From assembly GCF_008364825.1 (NCBI RefSeq), contig NZ_VTTO01000024.1:1-64000 (forward strand): a stretch of DNA of 64,000 nt, in the 5' to 3' direction. The position numbers and the translations under genes are program-made. The number at the start of each line of letters is the position of its first letter. The first letter of the stretch is position 1. The notes beneath the pieces are model-generated. The model was not told the origin of the DNA. It did no database searches and saw only the letters and a program-made list of their open reading frames with translations. This stretch comes from Azospirillum sp. B21. Lineage in GTDB: Bacteria > Pseudomonadota > Alphaproteobacteria > Azospirillales > Azospirillaceae. Positions 54,008 to 64,000 of this stretch are shown here, one piece after another.

Positions 54008-54090
54008 CGTCATCCCCGCGAAGGCGGGGATCCAGAGCTTCCAATGCAAGGGCCTGCAAAGTTTGGATTCCCGCCTTCGCGGGAATGACG
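54008..54090. repeat. REP-like doublet between cbbP and cbbT
   Basis: Two small hairpins (CCCCGC-GAAG-GCGGGG at 54014-54029 and CCCGC-CTTC-GCGGG at 54070-54083) face each other. GTCATCCCCGCGAAGGCGGG and the inverted CCCGCCTTCGCGGGAATGAC bracket the pair. This sequence type is a common dispersed element in proteobacteria. It may protect or process the cbb mRNA. Confidence 0.75.
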
Positions 54091-54110
54091 ACCGAAGAGA
54101 TGAGCCCCCC

Positions 54111-54986
54111 TCAGAACGCCTTCTTCTTGCGGTCGACCAGCTGCCAGATCATCGGCGTAAAAATCAGCTGCATCGCCAGCGCCATCTTGTCCCCCGGACA
54201 GACGATGGTGTTGGGCCGGGTCATGAAGCTGTCCTTCAGCATCGACAGCAGATAGGGGAAGTCGATGCCCTTCGGCCGGGTAAAGCGGATGACCAGCATG
54301 CTTTCGTCCGAGGTCGGGATGTCGCGGGCGATGAAGGGGTTGCTGGTGTCCACCGTGGGCACGCGCTGGAAATTCACGTCGGTGCTGCTGAACTGCGGGC
54401 AGATGTATTTCACATAGTCCGGCATCCGCCGCAGGATGGTGTCGACGATGGCTTCCTCCGAATAGCCGCGCAGGTTGCGGTCGCGGTGGATCTTCTGGAT
54501 CCACTCCAGGTTCACGATGGGCACGACACCGATCTTCAGGTCGGCATGGCGGGCGAGATCGACGCGCTCGGTGCGCACGCAGCCGTGCAGCCCCTCGTAG
54601 AACAGCAGGTCGGTGCCGGGCTCGATCTGTTCCCAGGGCGTGAAGGTGCCGGGGTCCTGGCCGTAGGGTTCGGCCTCCTTCTCGTCGTGCAGATACTTGC
54701 GGGTCCGGCCGCCGCCGGTCTCGCCATAGCTGCGGAACAGGTCGTCCAGTTCCTCGAACAGATTGGCGTCGGGGCCGAAATGGCTGAAGGTCGAATGGGG
54801 CTCCTCCTGCGCCTCGGCGACCTTGGCGCGCATTTCGCGGCGGTCGTAGCGGTGGAAGCTGTCGCCCTCGACGATGGCGGCGGCGATGCCTTCGCGGCGG
54901 AAGACCTGCTGGAAGGTGCGGGTGACGGTGGTGGTCCCGGCACCGGAAGAGCCGGTGACGACGATGATCGGATGACGGGCCGACAT
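54111..54986 (-). CDS. cbbP: Phosphoribulokinase
   Basis: A 291-residue kinase making ribulose-1,5-bisphosphate from ribulose-5-phosphate and ATP. The P-loop GSSGAGTTT (12-20) is at the N-terminus, followed by EGDSFHRYDR and FYEGLHGC. The length fits the class I proteobacterial form. GGAGGAACGCACA precedes ATG 54986. It starts 14 bases after cbbF. Confidence 0.96.
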   Translation of the reverse strand: MSARHPIIVVTGSSGAGTTTVTRTFQQVFRREGIAAAIVEGDSFHRYDRREMRAKVAEAQEEPHSTFSHFGPDANLFEELDDLFRSYGETGGGRTRKYLHDEKEAEPYGQDPGTFTPWEQIEPGTDLLFYEGLHGCVRTERVDLARHADLKIGVVPIVNLEWIQKIHRDRNLRGYSEEAIVDTILRRMPDYVKYICPQFSSTDVNFQRVPTVDTSNPFIARDIPTSDESMLVIRFTRPKGIDFPYLLSMLKDSFMTRPNTIVCPGDKMALAMQLIFTPMIWQLVDRKKKAF

Positions 54987-55000
54987 TGTGCGTTCCTCCC

Positions 55001-56113
55001 TCAACCGAGCGCCGCGGATTCGGGCGCCAGGAACAGCGACCGGCTGCCGAACAGCGGCGCGTGGAAGGACAGTTCCTCCCCCCGGTCGTAGGCGGCGTGA
55101 TAGGCGACCAGCCGTTCAACCTCCGCCTTCGATCCCAGGATCACCGGCACCCGCTGGTGCAGGGCCATCGGCTTGATGTCCAGAATCCGCTGTCGCCCGG
55201 TGCTGGCCGCCCCGCCCGCCTGCTCCACCAGCATGGCGATGGGGTTGGCCTCGTAGAGAAGGCGCAGCCGCCCCGGCTTGTGGGTGGGACGGGCGTCGCG
55301 CGGATAGAGGAAGACGCCGCCGCGGATCAGGATGCGGTAGACCTCCGCCACCAGCGAGGCGATCCAGCGCATGTTGAAATCGGCCTCGCGCGGGCCGGAG
55401 CTGCCCTTGATGCATTCCTCGACATACTGGCGCACCGGCGGCTCCCAGAAGCGGGCGTTGGAACTGTTGATGGCGAATTCGCAGACATGGTCGGGGATGC
55501 GCATGTCGGGGTGGGTCAGCGTGTAGGCGCCGATCTCGCGGTCCAGGGTGAAGCCGTGCACGCCCTCGCCGAAGGTGGCGATGATCATGTCGGCCGGTCC
55601 GTAGAGCGCGAAGCCCGCCGCCACCTGCTGGGTGCCGGGTTGCAGGAAATGCTCCACCTCCGGCTCGTCGACACCGTCGGGTGCCTTGAGGATGGAGAAG
55701 ATGGTGCCGACCGTCAGGTTGACGTCCACGTTCGACGAGCCGTCCAGCGGATCGAAGGCGAGCAGATAGCGGCCGCGCGGATATTCGCGGGGGATGCGGT
55801 AGGGCTCCTCCATCTCCTCCGACGCCATGCCGCAGAGCTTGCCGCCATATTCGCAGGTGCGCAGCATGATCTCGTTGGCGATCAGGTCCAGCGGCTTCTG
55901 CGTCTCGCCATGGACATTCACGCCGGGTTCGGGCGCCGGTGCGGCCGGCTGGCCGGCGGACGGCGTCAGCGACCCGCGGGCGGCGGCGCTGGCGATGAAT
56001 TTGCACGCGGTCTGCACGTCGTTGAGCAGCGCGGTCAGGTCGGTGTCGGCCCCGCCGCGGCGGCGCTGGTCCTCGATGATGAATTTGCTGAAGGTCGTGT
56101 GACGGTGCGGCAT
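55001..56113 (-). CDS. cbbF: Class I fructose-1,6-/sedoheptulose-1,7-bisphosphatase
   Basis: A 370-residue phosphatase of the CBB cycle. ASEEMEEP (metal ligands), FDPLDGSSNVDVN (the metal-binding loop) and RYIGSLVAEV-like RWIASLVAEVYR are seen. The metal ligand block EANPIAMLVEQAGG is near the C-terminus. A small Ala/Pro insertion (about 50-65) is unusual but not disruptive. It lies 45 bases after cbbX. Confidence 0.95.
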   Translation of the reverse strand: MPHRHTTFSKFIIEDQRRRGGADTDLTALLNDVQTACKFIASAAARGSLTPSAGQPAAPAPEPGVNVHGETQKPLDLIANEIMLRTCEYGGKLCGMASEEMEEPYRIPREYPRGRYLLAFDPLDGSSNVDVNLTVGTIFSILKAPDGVDEPEVEHFLQPGTQQVAAGFALYGPADMIIATFGEGVHGFTLDREIGAYTLTHPDMRIPDHVCEFAINSSNARFWEPPVRQYVEECIKGSSGPREADFNMRWIASLVAEVYRILIRGGVFLYPRDARPTHKPGRLRLLYEANPIAMLVEQAGGAASTGRQRILDIKPMALHQRVPVILGSKAEVERLVAYHAAYDRGEELSFHAPLFGSRSLFLAPESAALG

Positions 56114-56158
56114 CGGTTCCCCCTCTCTCGTGTTTTGTCCGGCCGGCTTTTTGCGGGC

Positions 56159-57091
56159 CTATTGTGTGAAGACGCGGCTCCGGCGGATGTCCTCCTCGGC
56201 GATGGTCAGCAGGTCATTGGCGGCGATGGCATTGCCGCGCGCCTCGAACAGGCGGTTGGCCTGACGCAGGCGGGCGCGGTCCAGCGCGTTGCGGATGGAT
56301 CGGGCGTTGGCGAAGCGCGGCTGGGCCATGCGGCGGAGGATGTAGTCGGCCATCGCCCGCTCGGCTTCCGGTGCCAGGCGGTACTGCATGCCCTCCGTCA
56401 TCAGCCGGGCGATCTCCAACAGTTCCGCTGCCTCGTAGTCGGGGAAATCGACATGGTGGGCGATGCGCGACGCCATGCCGGGGTTGGAGCGGAAGAAGAC
56501 CTCCATGCGGTCGCGGTAGCCGGCGAGGATCACGACCAGATCGTCGCGGTTGTCCTCCATCACCTGGAGCAGGATTTCGATGGCCTCCTGCCCGTAATCG
56601 CGCTCGTTCTCCGGCCGGTAAAGGTAATAGGCCTCATCGATGAACAGCACGCCGCCCATGGCGCGCTTCAGCACGTCCTTCGTCTTGGGCGCGGTGTGGC
56701 CGATATACTGGCCGACCAGATCGTCGCGGGTGACGCTGACCACATGGTCGCGCCGGATGTAGCCCAGACCATGGAGAAGCCCGGCCATGCGCCGCGCCAC
56801 CGTCGTCTTGCCGGTGCCGGGATTGCCGGTGAAGCACATGTGCAGCGACGGCGGCTCCGCCCGAAGGCCGATGCTGCGGCGGGCGCGCTCCACCAGCAGC
56901 AGGGCGGCGATCTCGCGGATGCGGGTCTTCACCGGCAGCAGCCCGACCAGTTCATGGTCCATCCCCTCCAGCATCTCGCCGATGCCGGACTCGCGGTAGA
57001 GCGCGTCGAGATCGACGAACGGCGCGTCGGATGGTCGGTCTCGGGTTTCCGGGGTGGCTTCCGGGTCGAGAAGGTCGGCCGCGTCGCTCAT
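56159..57091 (-). CDS. cbbX: RuBisCO activase CbbX
   Basis: A 310-residue AAA+ protein that remodels inhibited red-type RuBisCO. Walker A is GNPGTGKTT (89-97), the pore loop is [10 protein letters not shown] (about 120-129), and Walker B is [12 protein letters not shown] (about 144-155). It matches the red-type form I enzyme encoded upstream. Its ATG overlaps the cbbE stop (ATGA). Confidence 0.96.
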   Translation of the reverse strand: MSDAADLLDPEATPETRDRPSDAPFVDLDALYRESGIGEMLEGMDHELVGLLPVKTRIREIAALLLVERARRSIGLRAEPPSLHMCFTGNPGTGKTTVARRMAGLLHGLGYIRRDHVVSVTRDDLVGQYIGHTAPKTKDVLKRAMGGVLFIDEAYYLYRPENERDYGQEAIEILLQVMEDNRDDLVVILAGYRDRMEVFFRSNPGMASRIAHHVDFPDYEAAELLEIARLMTEGMQYRLAPEAERAMADYILRRMAQPRFANARSIRNALDRARLRQANRLFEARGNAIAANDLLTIAEEDIRRSRVFTQ

Positions 57092-57825
57092 GCCGCCCTC
57101 CATTCCGGTTCGGCCATCAGCGCGGCGCGCATTCGCCCGACCACGCCGCGATAGCCGCCGTCGGCGTCGGCATCGCCGAAGATGGCGGACCCGGCGACGA
57201 AGATGTCGGCGCCGGCATCGGCGATGGCGCGGATGTTGTCGGGCTTGATGCCGCCGTCCACCTCCAGCCGGATGGCGCGGCCGGTGCGCTCGCGGTGCCG
57301 GTCGATGCGCCGGCGGACCTCGGCGATCTTCTCGAAGGCGGACGGGATGAAGGACTGCCCGCCGAAGCCGGGATTGACCGACATGACGAGGATCAGGTCC
57401 AGCCGGTCCATCACATGGTCCAGATGCGCCAGCGGTGTCGCCGGGTTCAGCGCCAGCCCGGCGCGGCAGCCCTGCTCGCGGATCAGTGCCAGGGTGCGGT
57501 CGGGATGGTCGGACGCCTCGGGGTGGAAGCTGACGATGTCGGCACCGGCCTTGGCGAACAGCGGCACCAGCGCATCGACCGGCCGCACCATCAGATGGAC
57601 GTCGATGACAGCGCGGGTGCGCGGACGGATGGCGGCGCAGACCAGCGGACCGATGGTCAGGTTGGGGACGTAATGGTTGTCCATCACGTCGACATGGACG
57701 ACCTCGCAACCCGCCTCCGCCACCCGCTCCACCTCCTCGCCCAGCCGGGCGAAGTCGGCGGACAGGATCGACGGGGCGAGGCAGTAGCCCTCACCCAGCT
57801 CACGCTCTTCCACGTCACGCCCCAT
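57088..57825 (-). CDS. cbbE: Ribulose-phosphate 3-epimerase
   Basis: A 245-residue TIM-barrel epimerase interconverting ribulose-5- and xylulose-5-phosphate. [48 protein letters not shown] and [11 protein letters not shown] are all present. The start at 57825 overlaps cbbS by 11 bases. The earlier frame start at 57873 would add 16 residues of shadow. Confidence 0.95.
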   Translation of the reverse strand: MGRDVEERELGEGYCLAPSILSADFARLGEEVERVAEAGCEVVHVDVMDNHYVPNLTIGPLVCAAIRPRTRAVIDVHLMVRPVDALVPLFAKAGADIVSFHPEASDHPDRTLALIREQGCRAGLALNPATPLAHLDHVMDRLDLILVMSVNPGFGGQSFIPSAFEKIAEVRRRIDRHRERTGRAIRLEVDGGIKPDNIRAIADAGADIFVAGSAIFGDADADGGYRGVVGRMRAALMAEPEWRAA

Positions 57826-58255
57826 GACGCGCCTCCCCGCCGTAGCGCTCGCCCGAGGGACGGCCGGTGGCATAGCTGCGCACCGTGTAGCCGATGCGCC
57901 GCCCCGGCCCCTCCGACCGCAGCAGCTCGAAACCGGGCTCCACGGCCGGGCGGTTGATCAGGTAGGACATGCGCACCGTCTCGAACCCATAGGAACTGTC
58001 GAAGGCGAGGACCTTGACGTACTGCTCGGGATGGGCGGTGCGGCAGGCGTCGATCTCCATCATGACGCCCTTGGCGTCGCGCAGGTCGAACATGGGGTTG
58101 CCCCACATCGTCCAATAGCTGTTGCGCGGGTGCGGATCGTCGGTGAACTCCACCGCCACGGCCCAGCCCTGGTCGAGGGCGTACTGCACCTGTTTGGTGA
58201 TCTCCTCGTCCGTCAAGTCCGGCAGGAAGGAGAACTGGCCCTGAGTAAGACGCAT
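57815..58255 (-). CDS. cbbS: RuBisCO small subunit, form I red type
   Basis: A 146-residue small subunit. [38 protein letters not shown] and the long C-terminal extension after SYLINRP are typical of the red-type enzyme. It starts 13 bases after cbbL, at ATG 58255 where the conserved MRLTQG begins. Confidence 0.96.
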   Translation of the reverse strand: MRLTQGQFSFLPDLTDEEITKQVQYALDQGWAVAVEFTDDPHPRNSYWTMWGNPMFDLRDAKGVMMEIDACRTAHPEQYVKVLAFDSSYGFETVRMSYLINRPAVEPGFELLRSEGPGRRIGYTVRSYATGRPSGERYGGEARHGA

Positions 58256-58268
58256 GGGAATCGCTCCT

Positions 58269-59810
<1,542 letters not shown>

Positions 59811-59826
59811 TTAGCCCCACGTACTA

Positions 59827-59841
59827 TTGAGGAAAATTCAA
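59827..59841. promoter_or_regulatory. CbbR-box candidate TTGA-N7-TCAA
   Basis: In the 123-base gap between divergent cbbL and cbbR, TTGAGGAAAATTCAA is an inverted repeat. It contains the LysR T-N11-A core and fits the TNA-N7-TNA form described for CbbR sites. It lies 62-76 bases upstream of cbbL. Confidence 0.6.
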
Positions 59842-59888
59842 ATACACAGCACAGTATGGATAGGGATTCCTGATGAATTGGGCGGCCG

Positions 59889-60836
59889 ATGACCATCCAG
59901 CACGCCACGCTGCGCCAGCTCCAGATCTTCACCGCCGCCGCCCGCAGCCTGTCCTTCGCCCGCGTGGCGGAGCGGTTCGGCCTGACGCCCGGCGCGGTTT
60001 CGTTCCAGATCAAGCAGGTGGAGGGTCATTGCGGATTCCCGCTGTTCGAGCGGGTCGGCCGCGGCGTCGTGCTGACGGAGGCCGGGCGCGACCTGCTGGA
60101 CCATGCGACACTGATCCTCCAGGCGCTGGAGAACGCCGACCGTCGGATGCAGGCGCTGAAGGGGGTGACCGGCGGCAACGTCACCATCGGGCTGGTCAGC
60201 ACCGCCAAATACATCGCCCCGCATATGGTCTCCCGTTTCCAGGCGGAGCGGCCGGGCGTGTCGATCCATCTCCAGGACGGCAACCGGCGGGAGGTCAACG
60301 CGATGGTCGCCAAGGGCGAGGTCGACCTCGCCATCATGGGCCGTCCGCTGGACGCGGAGGAACTGCTGGCCGAACCCTTCGCCCGCCACCCCAGCATCAT
60401 CATCTGCGCGCCGACCCATCCGCTGGCCGACGCCCCGTCCCTGCGCCTGTCCGATCTGGCCGACAGCGGCTTCATCGCGCGGGAGGAAGGCGCCGGCACG
60501 CGGGCGCTGACCGACGCCTATTTCCACGGCCAGGGCTTTTCGCCGCGCATCGTCATGACTTCCAGCAGCAACGAGACGATCAAGCAGGCGGTCATGGCCG
60601 GCATCGGCCTCGCCCTGCTGTCGCGCCACACCGTGGATCTGGAGCTGGCGCTGGGCATGCTGCGCGAGCTGAAGGTGGAAGGGCTGCCGCTGATGCGCTC
60701 CTGGTACATCGCCCATCGCCGCAGCCTGCCGCTGCTGCCGGTGCATGCGCAGCTGCGCGGCTACCTTCTGGAACGCGGGCAGTCGATCATCGACAGCATC
60801 CAGGCCGGCCACCGGGCGCTTGCGTCCGGCAGCTGA
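59889..60836 (+). CDS. cbbR: LysR-type regulator CbbR
   Basis: A 315-residue LysR-family activator. The N-terminal winged helix-turn-helix spans residues about 6-65 (LRQLQIFTAAARSLSFARVAERFGLT then PGAVSFQIKQVE). The rest is a periplasmic-binding-like effector domain. The position divergent from cbbL and the C-terminal half are as in CbbR of other autotrophic alphaproteobacteria. It probably senses RuBP, ATP or NADPH and activates the cbb operon. Confidence 0.93.
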   Translation: MTIQHATLRQLQIFTAAARSLSFARVAERFGLTPGAVSFQIKQVEGHCGFPLFERVGRGVVLTEAGRDLLDHATLILQALENADRRMQALKGVTGGNVTIGLVSTAKYIAPHMVSRFQAERPGVSIHLQDGNRREVNAMVAKGEVDLAIMGRPLDAEELLAEPFARHPSIIICAPTHPLADAPSLRLSDLADSGFIAREEGAGTRALTDAYFHGQGFSPRIVMTSSSNETIKQAVMAGIGLALLSRHTVDLELALGMLRELKVEGLPLMRSWYIAHRRSLPLLPVHAQLRGYLLERGQSIIDSIQAGHRALASGS

Positions 60837-60857
60837 CGTGGCTTTCCGTCCGCACCG

Positions 60858-61229
60858 TCACGCGTCATCGGACAGCCGCCGGTCCCGCTGGAAAGCAAGG
60901 ACGGACGCACCGCCCTCCGTTACGGAAGCCGCGCCCCTCGCCTGCCCGCCGGCCTCGGAAACAGTGCCGGGAGCCATGGTCAGATAGCGCACGCAGCTGA
61001 CACGCAGGAAGGAGGCGAGGTTCTGGATCGTGCCGTGGACCTCCACGACCTCGTCATGCAGGGTGACGATCAGGCGGTTGGTCGTGATCCCCTGCTCCGC
61101 CGCGATGTCGGCGAGGACGTTCCAGAACAGGTTCTCCAACCGGATGCTGGTCACCATCCCGTGGATGCGGACCGAACGGGACCGCGCCTCGTACAGGATA
61201 GGGTCGGTTTTGACGAAGATCTGGCACAT
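60858..61229 (-). CDS. Ribbon-helix-helix domain protein
   Basis: A 123-residue protein with an RHH_4-like DNA-binding domain: SRSVRIHGMVTSIRLENLFW then VLADIAAEQGITTNRLIVTL, followed by LASFLRVSCVRYL. A Gly/Ala-rich tail follows from about residue 87. It is likely a regulator. GGGAGG lies eight bases before ATG 61229. It follows the sigma-54 regulator gene by 47 bases on the same strand. Confidence 0.8.
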   Translation of the reverse strand: MCQIFVKTDPILYEARSRSVRIHGMVTSIRLENLFWNVLADIAAEQGITTNRLIVTLHDEVVEVHGTIQNLASFLRVSCVRYLTMAPGTVSEAGGQARGAASVTEGGASVLAFQRDRRLSDDA

Positions 61230-61276
61230 GCACCGGCCCTCCCTGGAGCGGTTACGCTGTCCTGCGGCAAGCGGGG

Positions 61277-63391
61277 TCAGGCACGGGCAGCACCCATCCC
61301 CTTGCCGATGGCCTCGCGCCGGATGCCGTGCTGGCTCAGCTTGCGGTACAGGGTGCTGCGGGAAATGCCCAGCACCGCGGCGGCGTCCGACAGGTTCCCG
61401 CCGGTGGCGGCGATCACGTCCTCGATGGTCCGCTGCTCCGTCACCGTCAGGGACATGGCTGGCGGGGACATGGCTGGCGGGCCGGCAGACGCAGGCATCG
61501 CCATCGGCGGACCCGGCAGGGGCCAACCCTCCGCGTCCACGCCGCCGCAGGCGTCCCGCAATTCTTCGGGAAGATCGCCGACGTCCACCATTCCGCCGGT
61601 GGACAGCAGGACCGCGCGCTCCACCAGATTCCTCAGCTCCCGGACATTGCCCGGCCAGTCATAGCGATGCAGCCGGTCCAGCGCCGCCGCCGTGAACCGA
61701 ACCGGATCCCGCCCGTGCCGGTCGGCCAGCAGATCGTTGAAATGGGCGATCAGGCGCGGCACGTCTCCCTGCCGTTCCCGCAACGGCGGCACCCGCAGCG
61801 CGGTGACGGCGAGGCGGTGATACAGGTCCCGGCGGAAGCGACCGGCGGCCACCTCATGGCGCAGATTCCGGTTGGTCATGGCGAGCAGCCGGACCGAGAC
61901 CCGGCGCGGCGTGCTGTCGCCGATGCGGTACAGAACCCCCTCCTCCAGCACCCGCAGCAGATAGGGTTGGAGGTCGAGCGGCAGTTCGCCCACCTCGTCC
62001 AGGCACAGAGTGCCGCCATCGGCCAGTTCGAAACGGCCGGTCCGCCCCTCCGCCGCCGCTCCGGTGAAGGCGCCGCGGACATAGCCGAACAGCTCGCTGC
62101 CCAGCATCTCGCGCGACACGGCACCGCAATTGAAGGGTATGAACGGTCCGGAGGCCACGGCGCTGTGCCCGTGGATGGCCCGCGCGAACAGTTCCTTGCC
62201 GACGCCGGTCTCGCCCTCGATCAGGATGGGGACCGGCAGCGGCGCCAGCCGTTCTCCCTGGCCGATCACCGCGCGCAGGCTGTCGCTGCCCCCGACGATC
62301 TCGGCAAAGCGGGACCGCGCATGATCGGTCTCGTCGGACGCCGTGCGGCGGCCGGCAGGCAGGCGGCAGGAGGCCGCGCGGGGAATGACCAGCAGCGTGC
62401 CCCGCCGTTCGCCGTCGAGCATCAGGGGCCGGACCCAGTCGGCGGGCACGGGCAGTTGGCCATCCGCCGGATTGCCAGCCGCCATGCCGGCGATCCCGAC
62501 GATGGGCAGCTTCGTTCCGCGGCTGAGCTGAGGCAGGTCGGACCCGAGATTAACCTTCAGCAGATGCGCCGCCTTGCGGCTGGCGTAGAGCAGGCGGCCC
62601 CGCGCATCCAGAGCGATCAGTCCCTCTCCGGCATATTTCTGGCTGTCCTCCAGGCAGGCTTCCAGCAGCCGGACATGTTCCGCCTCGGTCTGGCGGGCGA
62701 GGTTCCATTCCACCTGCCGGGCGGCCACCACCGCCAGTGCCAGCGCCTGGGCGCTGAATCCCTGCTTCAGTCCGGAGATGTCGAGCAGCCCGACGACCGA
62801 CCCGTCCAGCGGATCATGGATCGGTGCCCCGGCGCAGCTCCACCCCTTGATGCCGGCGCAGTAATGCTCGGCCGCCTGGACCAGCACCGGCGTCTTGGAC
62901 GCCAGCGCCGTGCCGATGCCGTTGGTCCCGGCGCTGCTCTCGCTCCAATGGCCGCCGCAGCCCAGGCTGATGTCGCGTGCCGCGTTCAGCGTCGCCCGGT
63001 CGCCCGCCGCCTCCAGCACCACGCCGTTGGCATCGGTGATCAGCATCACCGTCCGCGTCCCGGCCAGAAGATCCGCCGCCTCCGCCAGCGTGGTGGCTGC
63101 GGCCTGCAGGAGTTCGCGATTCTCCCGTCTCAGGGCTTCGACATGGTCGGCGCCGACAACCGGAGCCGCGTCCGCCCGCGCATCGACCAGAAAGCTCTGG
63201 CACCGCGCCCAGGACCGGATGACCACGTCGCGGACCGGCAGGTTTTCCTGCCGCGATCCGGAAACGAAGTCCTCCCACGCCTTCATCGTCGCCCGTTCGC
63301 CGTCACGTTCGCTCTTGGCCAGCGCATGGAACGCCGGACCGGATGACGCAACGGCCGAACGGCCGATGGCGACCTCTTCATTGGCCAACAC
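61277..63391 (-). CDS. Sigma-54 dependent activator, AcoR-like (MmoR/MimR-like)
   Basis: A 704-residue enhancer-binding protein. The N-terminal part (about 60-230) has AcoR-type GAF features ([36 protein letters not shown]). The AAA+ domain has Walker A GETGVGKE (393-400) and the sigma-54 contact loop GAFTGA (440-445). A Fis-type helix-turn-helix ends the protein ([19 protein letters not shown]). AcoR-like regulators control acetoin, alcohol and diiron monooxygenase genes. It starts with GTG at 63391 after GGGAGGGACA, 223 bases downstream of a GroEL-type gene. Confidence 0.92.
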   Translation of the reverse strand: MLANEEVAIGRSAVASSGPAFHALAKSERDGERATMKAWEDFVSGSRQENLPVRDVVIRSWARCQSFLVDARADAAPVVGADHVEALRRENRELLQAAATTLAEAADLLAGTRTVMLITDANGVVLEAAGDRATLNAARDISLGCGGHWSESSAGTNGIGTALASKTPVLVQAAEHYCAGIKGWSCAGAPIHDPLDGSVVGLLDISGLKQGFSAQALALAVVAARQVEWNLARQTEAEHVRLLEACLEDSQKYAGEGLIALDARGRLLYASRKAAHLLKVNLGSDLPQLSRGTKLPIVGIAGMAAGNPADGQLPVPADWVRPLMLDGERRGTLLVIPRAASCRLPAGRRTASDETDHARSRFAEIVGGSDSLRAVIGQGERLAPLPVPILIEGETGVGKELFARAIHGHSAVASGPFIPFNCGAVSREMLGSELFGYVRGAFTGAAAEGRTGRFELADGGTLCLDEVGELPLDLQPYLLRVLEEGVLYRIGDSTPRRVSVRLLAMTNRNLRHEVAAGRFRRDLYHRLAVTALRVPPLRERQGDVPRLIAHFNDLLADRHGRDPVRFTAAALDRLHRYDWPGNVRELRNLVERAVLLSTGGMVDVGDLPEELRDACGGVDAEGWPLPGPPMAMPASAGPPAMSPPAMSLTVTEQRTIEDVIAATGGNLSDAAAVLGISRSTLYRKLSQHGIRREAIGKGMGAARA

Positions 63392-63614
63392 TGTCCCCTC
63401 CCTGCTTCCCGGCGTCTTTTGCTGTTTTATTGCCCGTGCGCCGATTGTCCTTCGGTCCGAAAGCGGAGGCCTGCCCCGATCCGCCGCTCGTCAGATTGTT
63501 CGTATAAGAAACCATAAGCCGAACCGAAGCGGGAGCGGTAGTAGCGGAATACTCTATGGCTTTTTTCCCTGCCCCTTTCCCCGAAGGTGGAGGTTTCCGG
63601 CCGCCGGATCCGGA

Positions 63615-64000
63615 TCAGGCCCGCCCATAGCGCTCCATTCCGCCGCCACGGGCCGGGCCTGCCGTGGGATCGACGTCGTCGGGAATGTCGGCGATCAGGG
63701 TGTGGGTGGTCAGGACCAGCTTGGCGACCGACACCGCGTTCAGCAGGGCCAGCGTGGTGACCTTAGCCGGGTCGATGATCCCCGCGGCGAACAGGTCGCC
63801 GAACCGGCCGGTGCGCGCATCGAACCCGGCGCCGTCGGGAAGCTCGGCGAGGCGCGCGGCGATGCCTGCCCCGTCCAGTCCGCCATTCTCCGCGATGCAG
63901 ACCAGCGGCTGCAGCATCGCCCGCTGCACCAGCCTTATCCCTGCGCGCTCGCCCTCTCCCACATCCGCGGCCAGCCGGTCGAGCAGCGGGGCGATGCGGG
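63615..64000 (-). CDS. GroEL-type chaperonin, 3' end only
   Basis: Only the C-terminal 127 or so residues are in the window; the frame runs off the right edge. AGIRLVQRAMLQPLVCIAEN, GIIDPAKVTTLALLNAVSVA and LVLTTHTLIADIP match GroEL's final part. The end is DPTAGPARGGGMERYGRA and not the GGM-repeat tail of the housekeeping GroEL. Such GroEL paralogues (MmoG, MimG) with divergent tails assist soluble diiron monooxygenases, and the AcoR-like gene next to it supports that. It could also be a second ordinary groEL. Confidence 0.82.
   Translation of the reverse strand, partial: RIAPLLDRLAADVGEGERAGIRLVQRAMLQPLVCIAENGGLDGAGIAARLAELPDGAGFDARTGRFGDLFAAGIIDPAKVTTLALLNAVSVAKLVLTTHTLIADIPDDVDPTAGPARGGGMERYGRA

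Noticed and set aside
61445-61480. Tandem 15-base duplication in the sigma-54 activator gene
   Set aside because: It only lengthens a Pro/Ala/Met linker before the HTH domain; ordinary linker drift.
63555-63580. Sigma-54 promoter-like TGGCTTTTTTCCCTGC
   Set aside because: The GG-to-GC spacing is 11 and not 10, and no plus-strand gene follows.

Overview
The window is high-GC alphaproteobacterial DNA, most likely from an Azospirillum-like member of the Rhodospirillales. This is inferred from gene content: red-type form I RuBisCO with CbbX, the combination of an H4MPT pathway, XoxF and a Calvin cycle, an RpoE-ChrR pair, and C30-type carotenoid genes. No rRNA, tRNA, CRISPR array or intact mobile element was seen. 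The main theme is autotrophic methylotrophy: methanol is oxidised to formaldehyde, formate and CO2, and the CO2 is refixed by the Calvin-Benson-Bassham (CBB) cycle.

Region 1 (1-16.4 kb). A possible insertion-sequence end lies at the left edge, followed by mazG. A five-gene, translationally coupled minus-strand operon holds two CrtI/CrtN-type desaturase/oxidase genes, an acyltransferase, a glycosyltransferase and a sulfotransferase. A divergent aldehyde dehydrogenase completes a set resembling the staphyloxanthin-type pathway, with a sulfotransferase added. Next come a DUF4126 protein, a thiolase/enoyl-CoA hydratase pair, an MFS transporter, an RpoE-type sigma factor with its ChrR-type anti-sigma factor, a small acetyltransferase, an SDR enzyme and two small cysteine-bearing proteins.

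Region 2 (16.4-36.8 kb). A minus-strand operon carries mptG, mtdB, mch, a CitG-like gene and a hydantoinase-like gene, and continues into two periplasmic quinoprotein-relay genes (a metallo-hydrolase and a SoxYZ-like carrier). Divergent from it, fhcBADC is followed by a PQQ-linked ABC substrate-binding protein, a beta-propeller protein and a small repeat-bearing secreted protein. Then come fae, an orphan pqqA missed by simple ORF calling, a three-gene operon of a RibD-like reductase and two ATP-grasp ligases, and the ATPase and permease of the PQQ-linked ABC system.

Region 3 (36.8-46.1 kb). xoxF (lanthanide-type methanol dehydrogenase), a strong hairpin, xoxG and an XoxJ-rhodanese fusion are followed by two secreted proteins of unknown function. 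A plus-strand operon for tetrahydromethanopterin/methylofuran cofactor synthesis follows (FolB-like, MfnE-like, DHPS-like, DUF447, MfnB-like).

Region 4 (46.1-60.8 kb). All minus strand: a two-subunit NAD formate dehydrogenase (fdh1BA type), then cbbLSEXFPTA, with a divergent cbbR.

Region 5 (60.8-64 kb). A ribbon-helix-helix protein, an AcoR-like sigma-54 activator and the 3' end of a GroEL paralogue. This regulator plus chaperonin pairing is typical of soluble diiron monooxygenase loci, so such an enzyme may lie just beyond the right edge.

Working together, XoxF/XoxG/XoxJ oxidise methanol in the periplasm. Fae, MtdB, Mch and FhcABCD convert formaldehyde to formate. Fdh1 yields NADH and CO2, and CbbLS with its partners assimilates the CO2. 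Parts not in the window that the cell must encode elsewhere include pqqBCDE, squalene or dehydrosqualene synthase for the carotenoid, and the formate dehydrogenase maturation genes.
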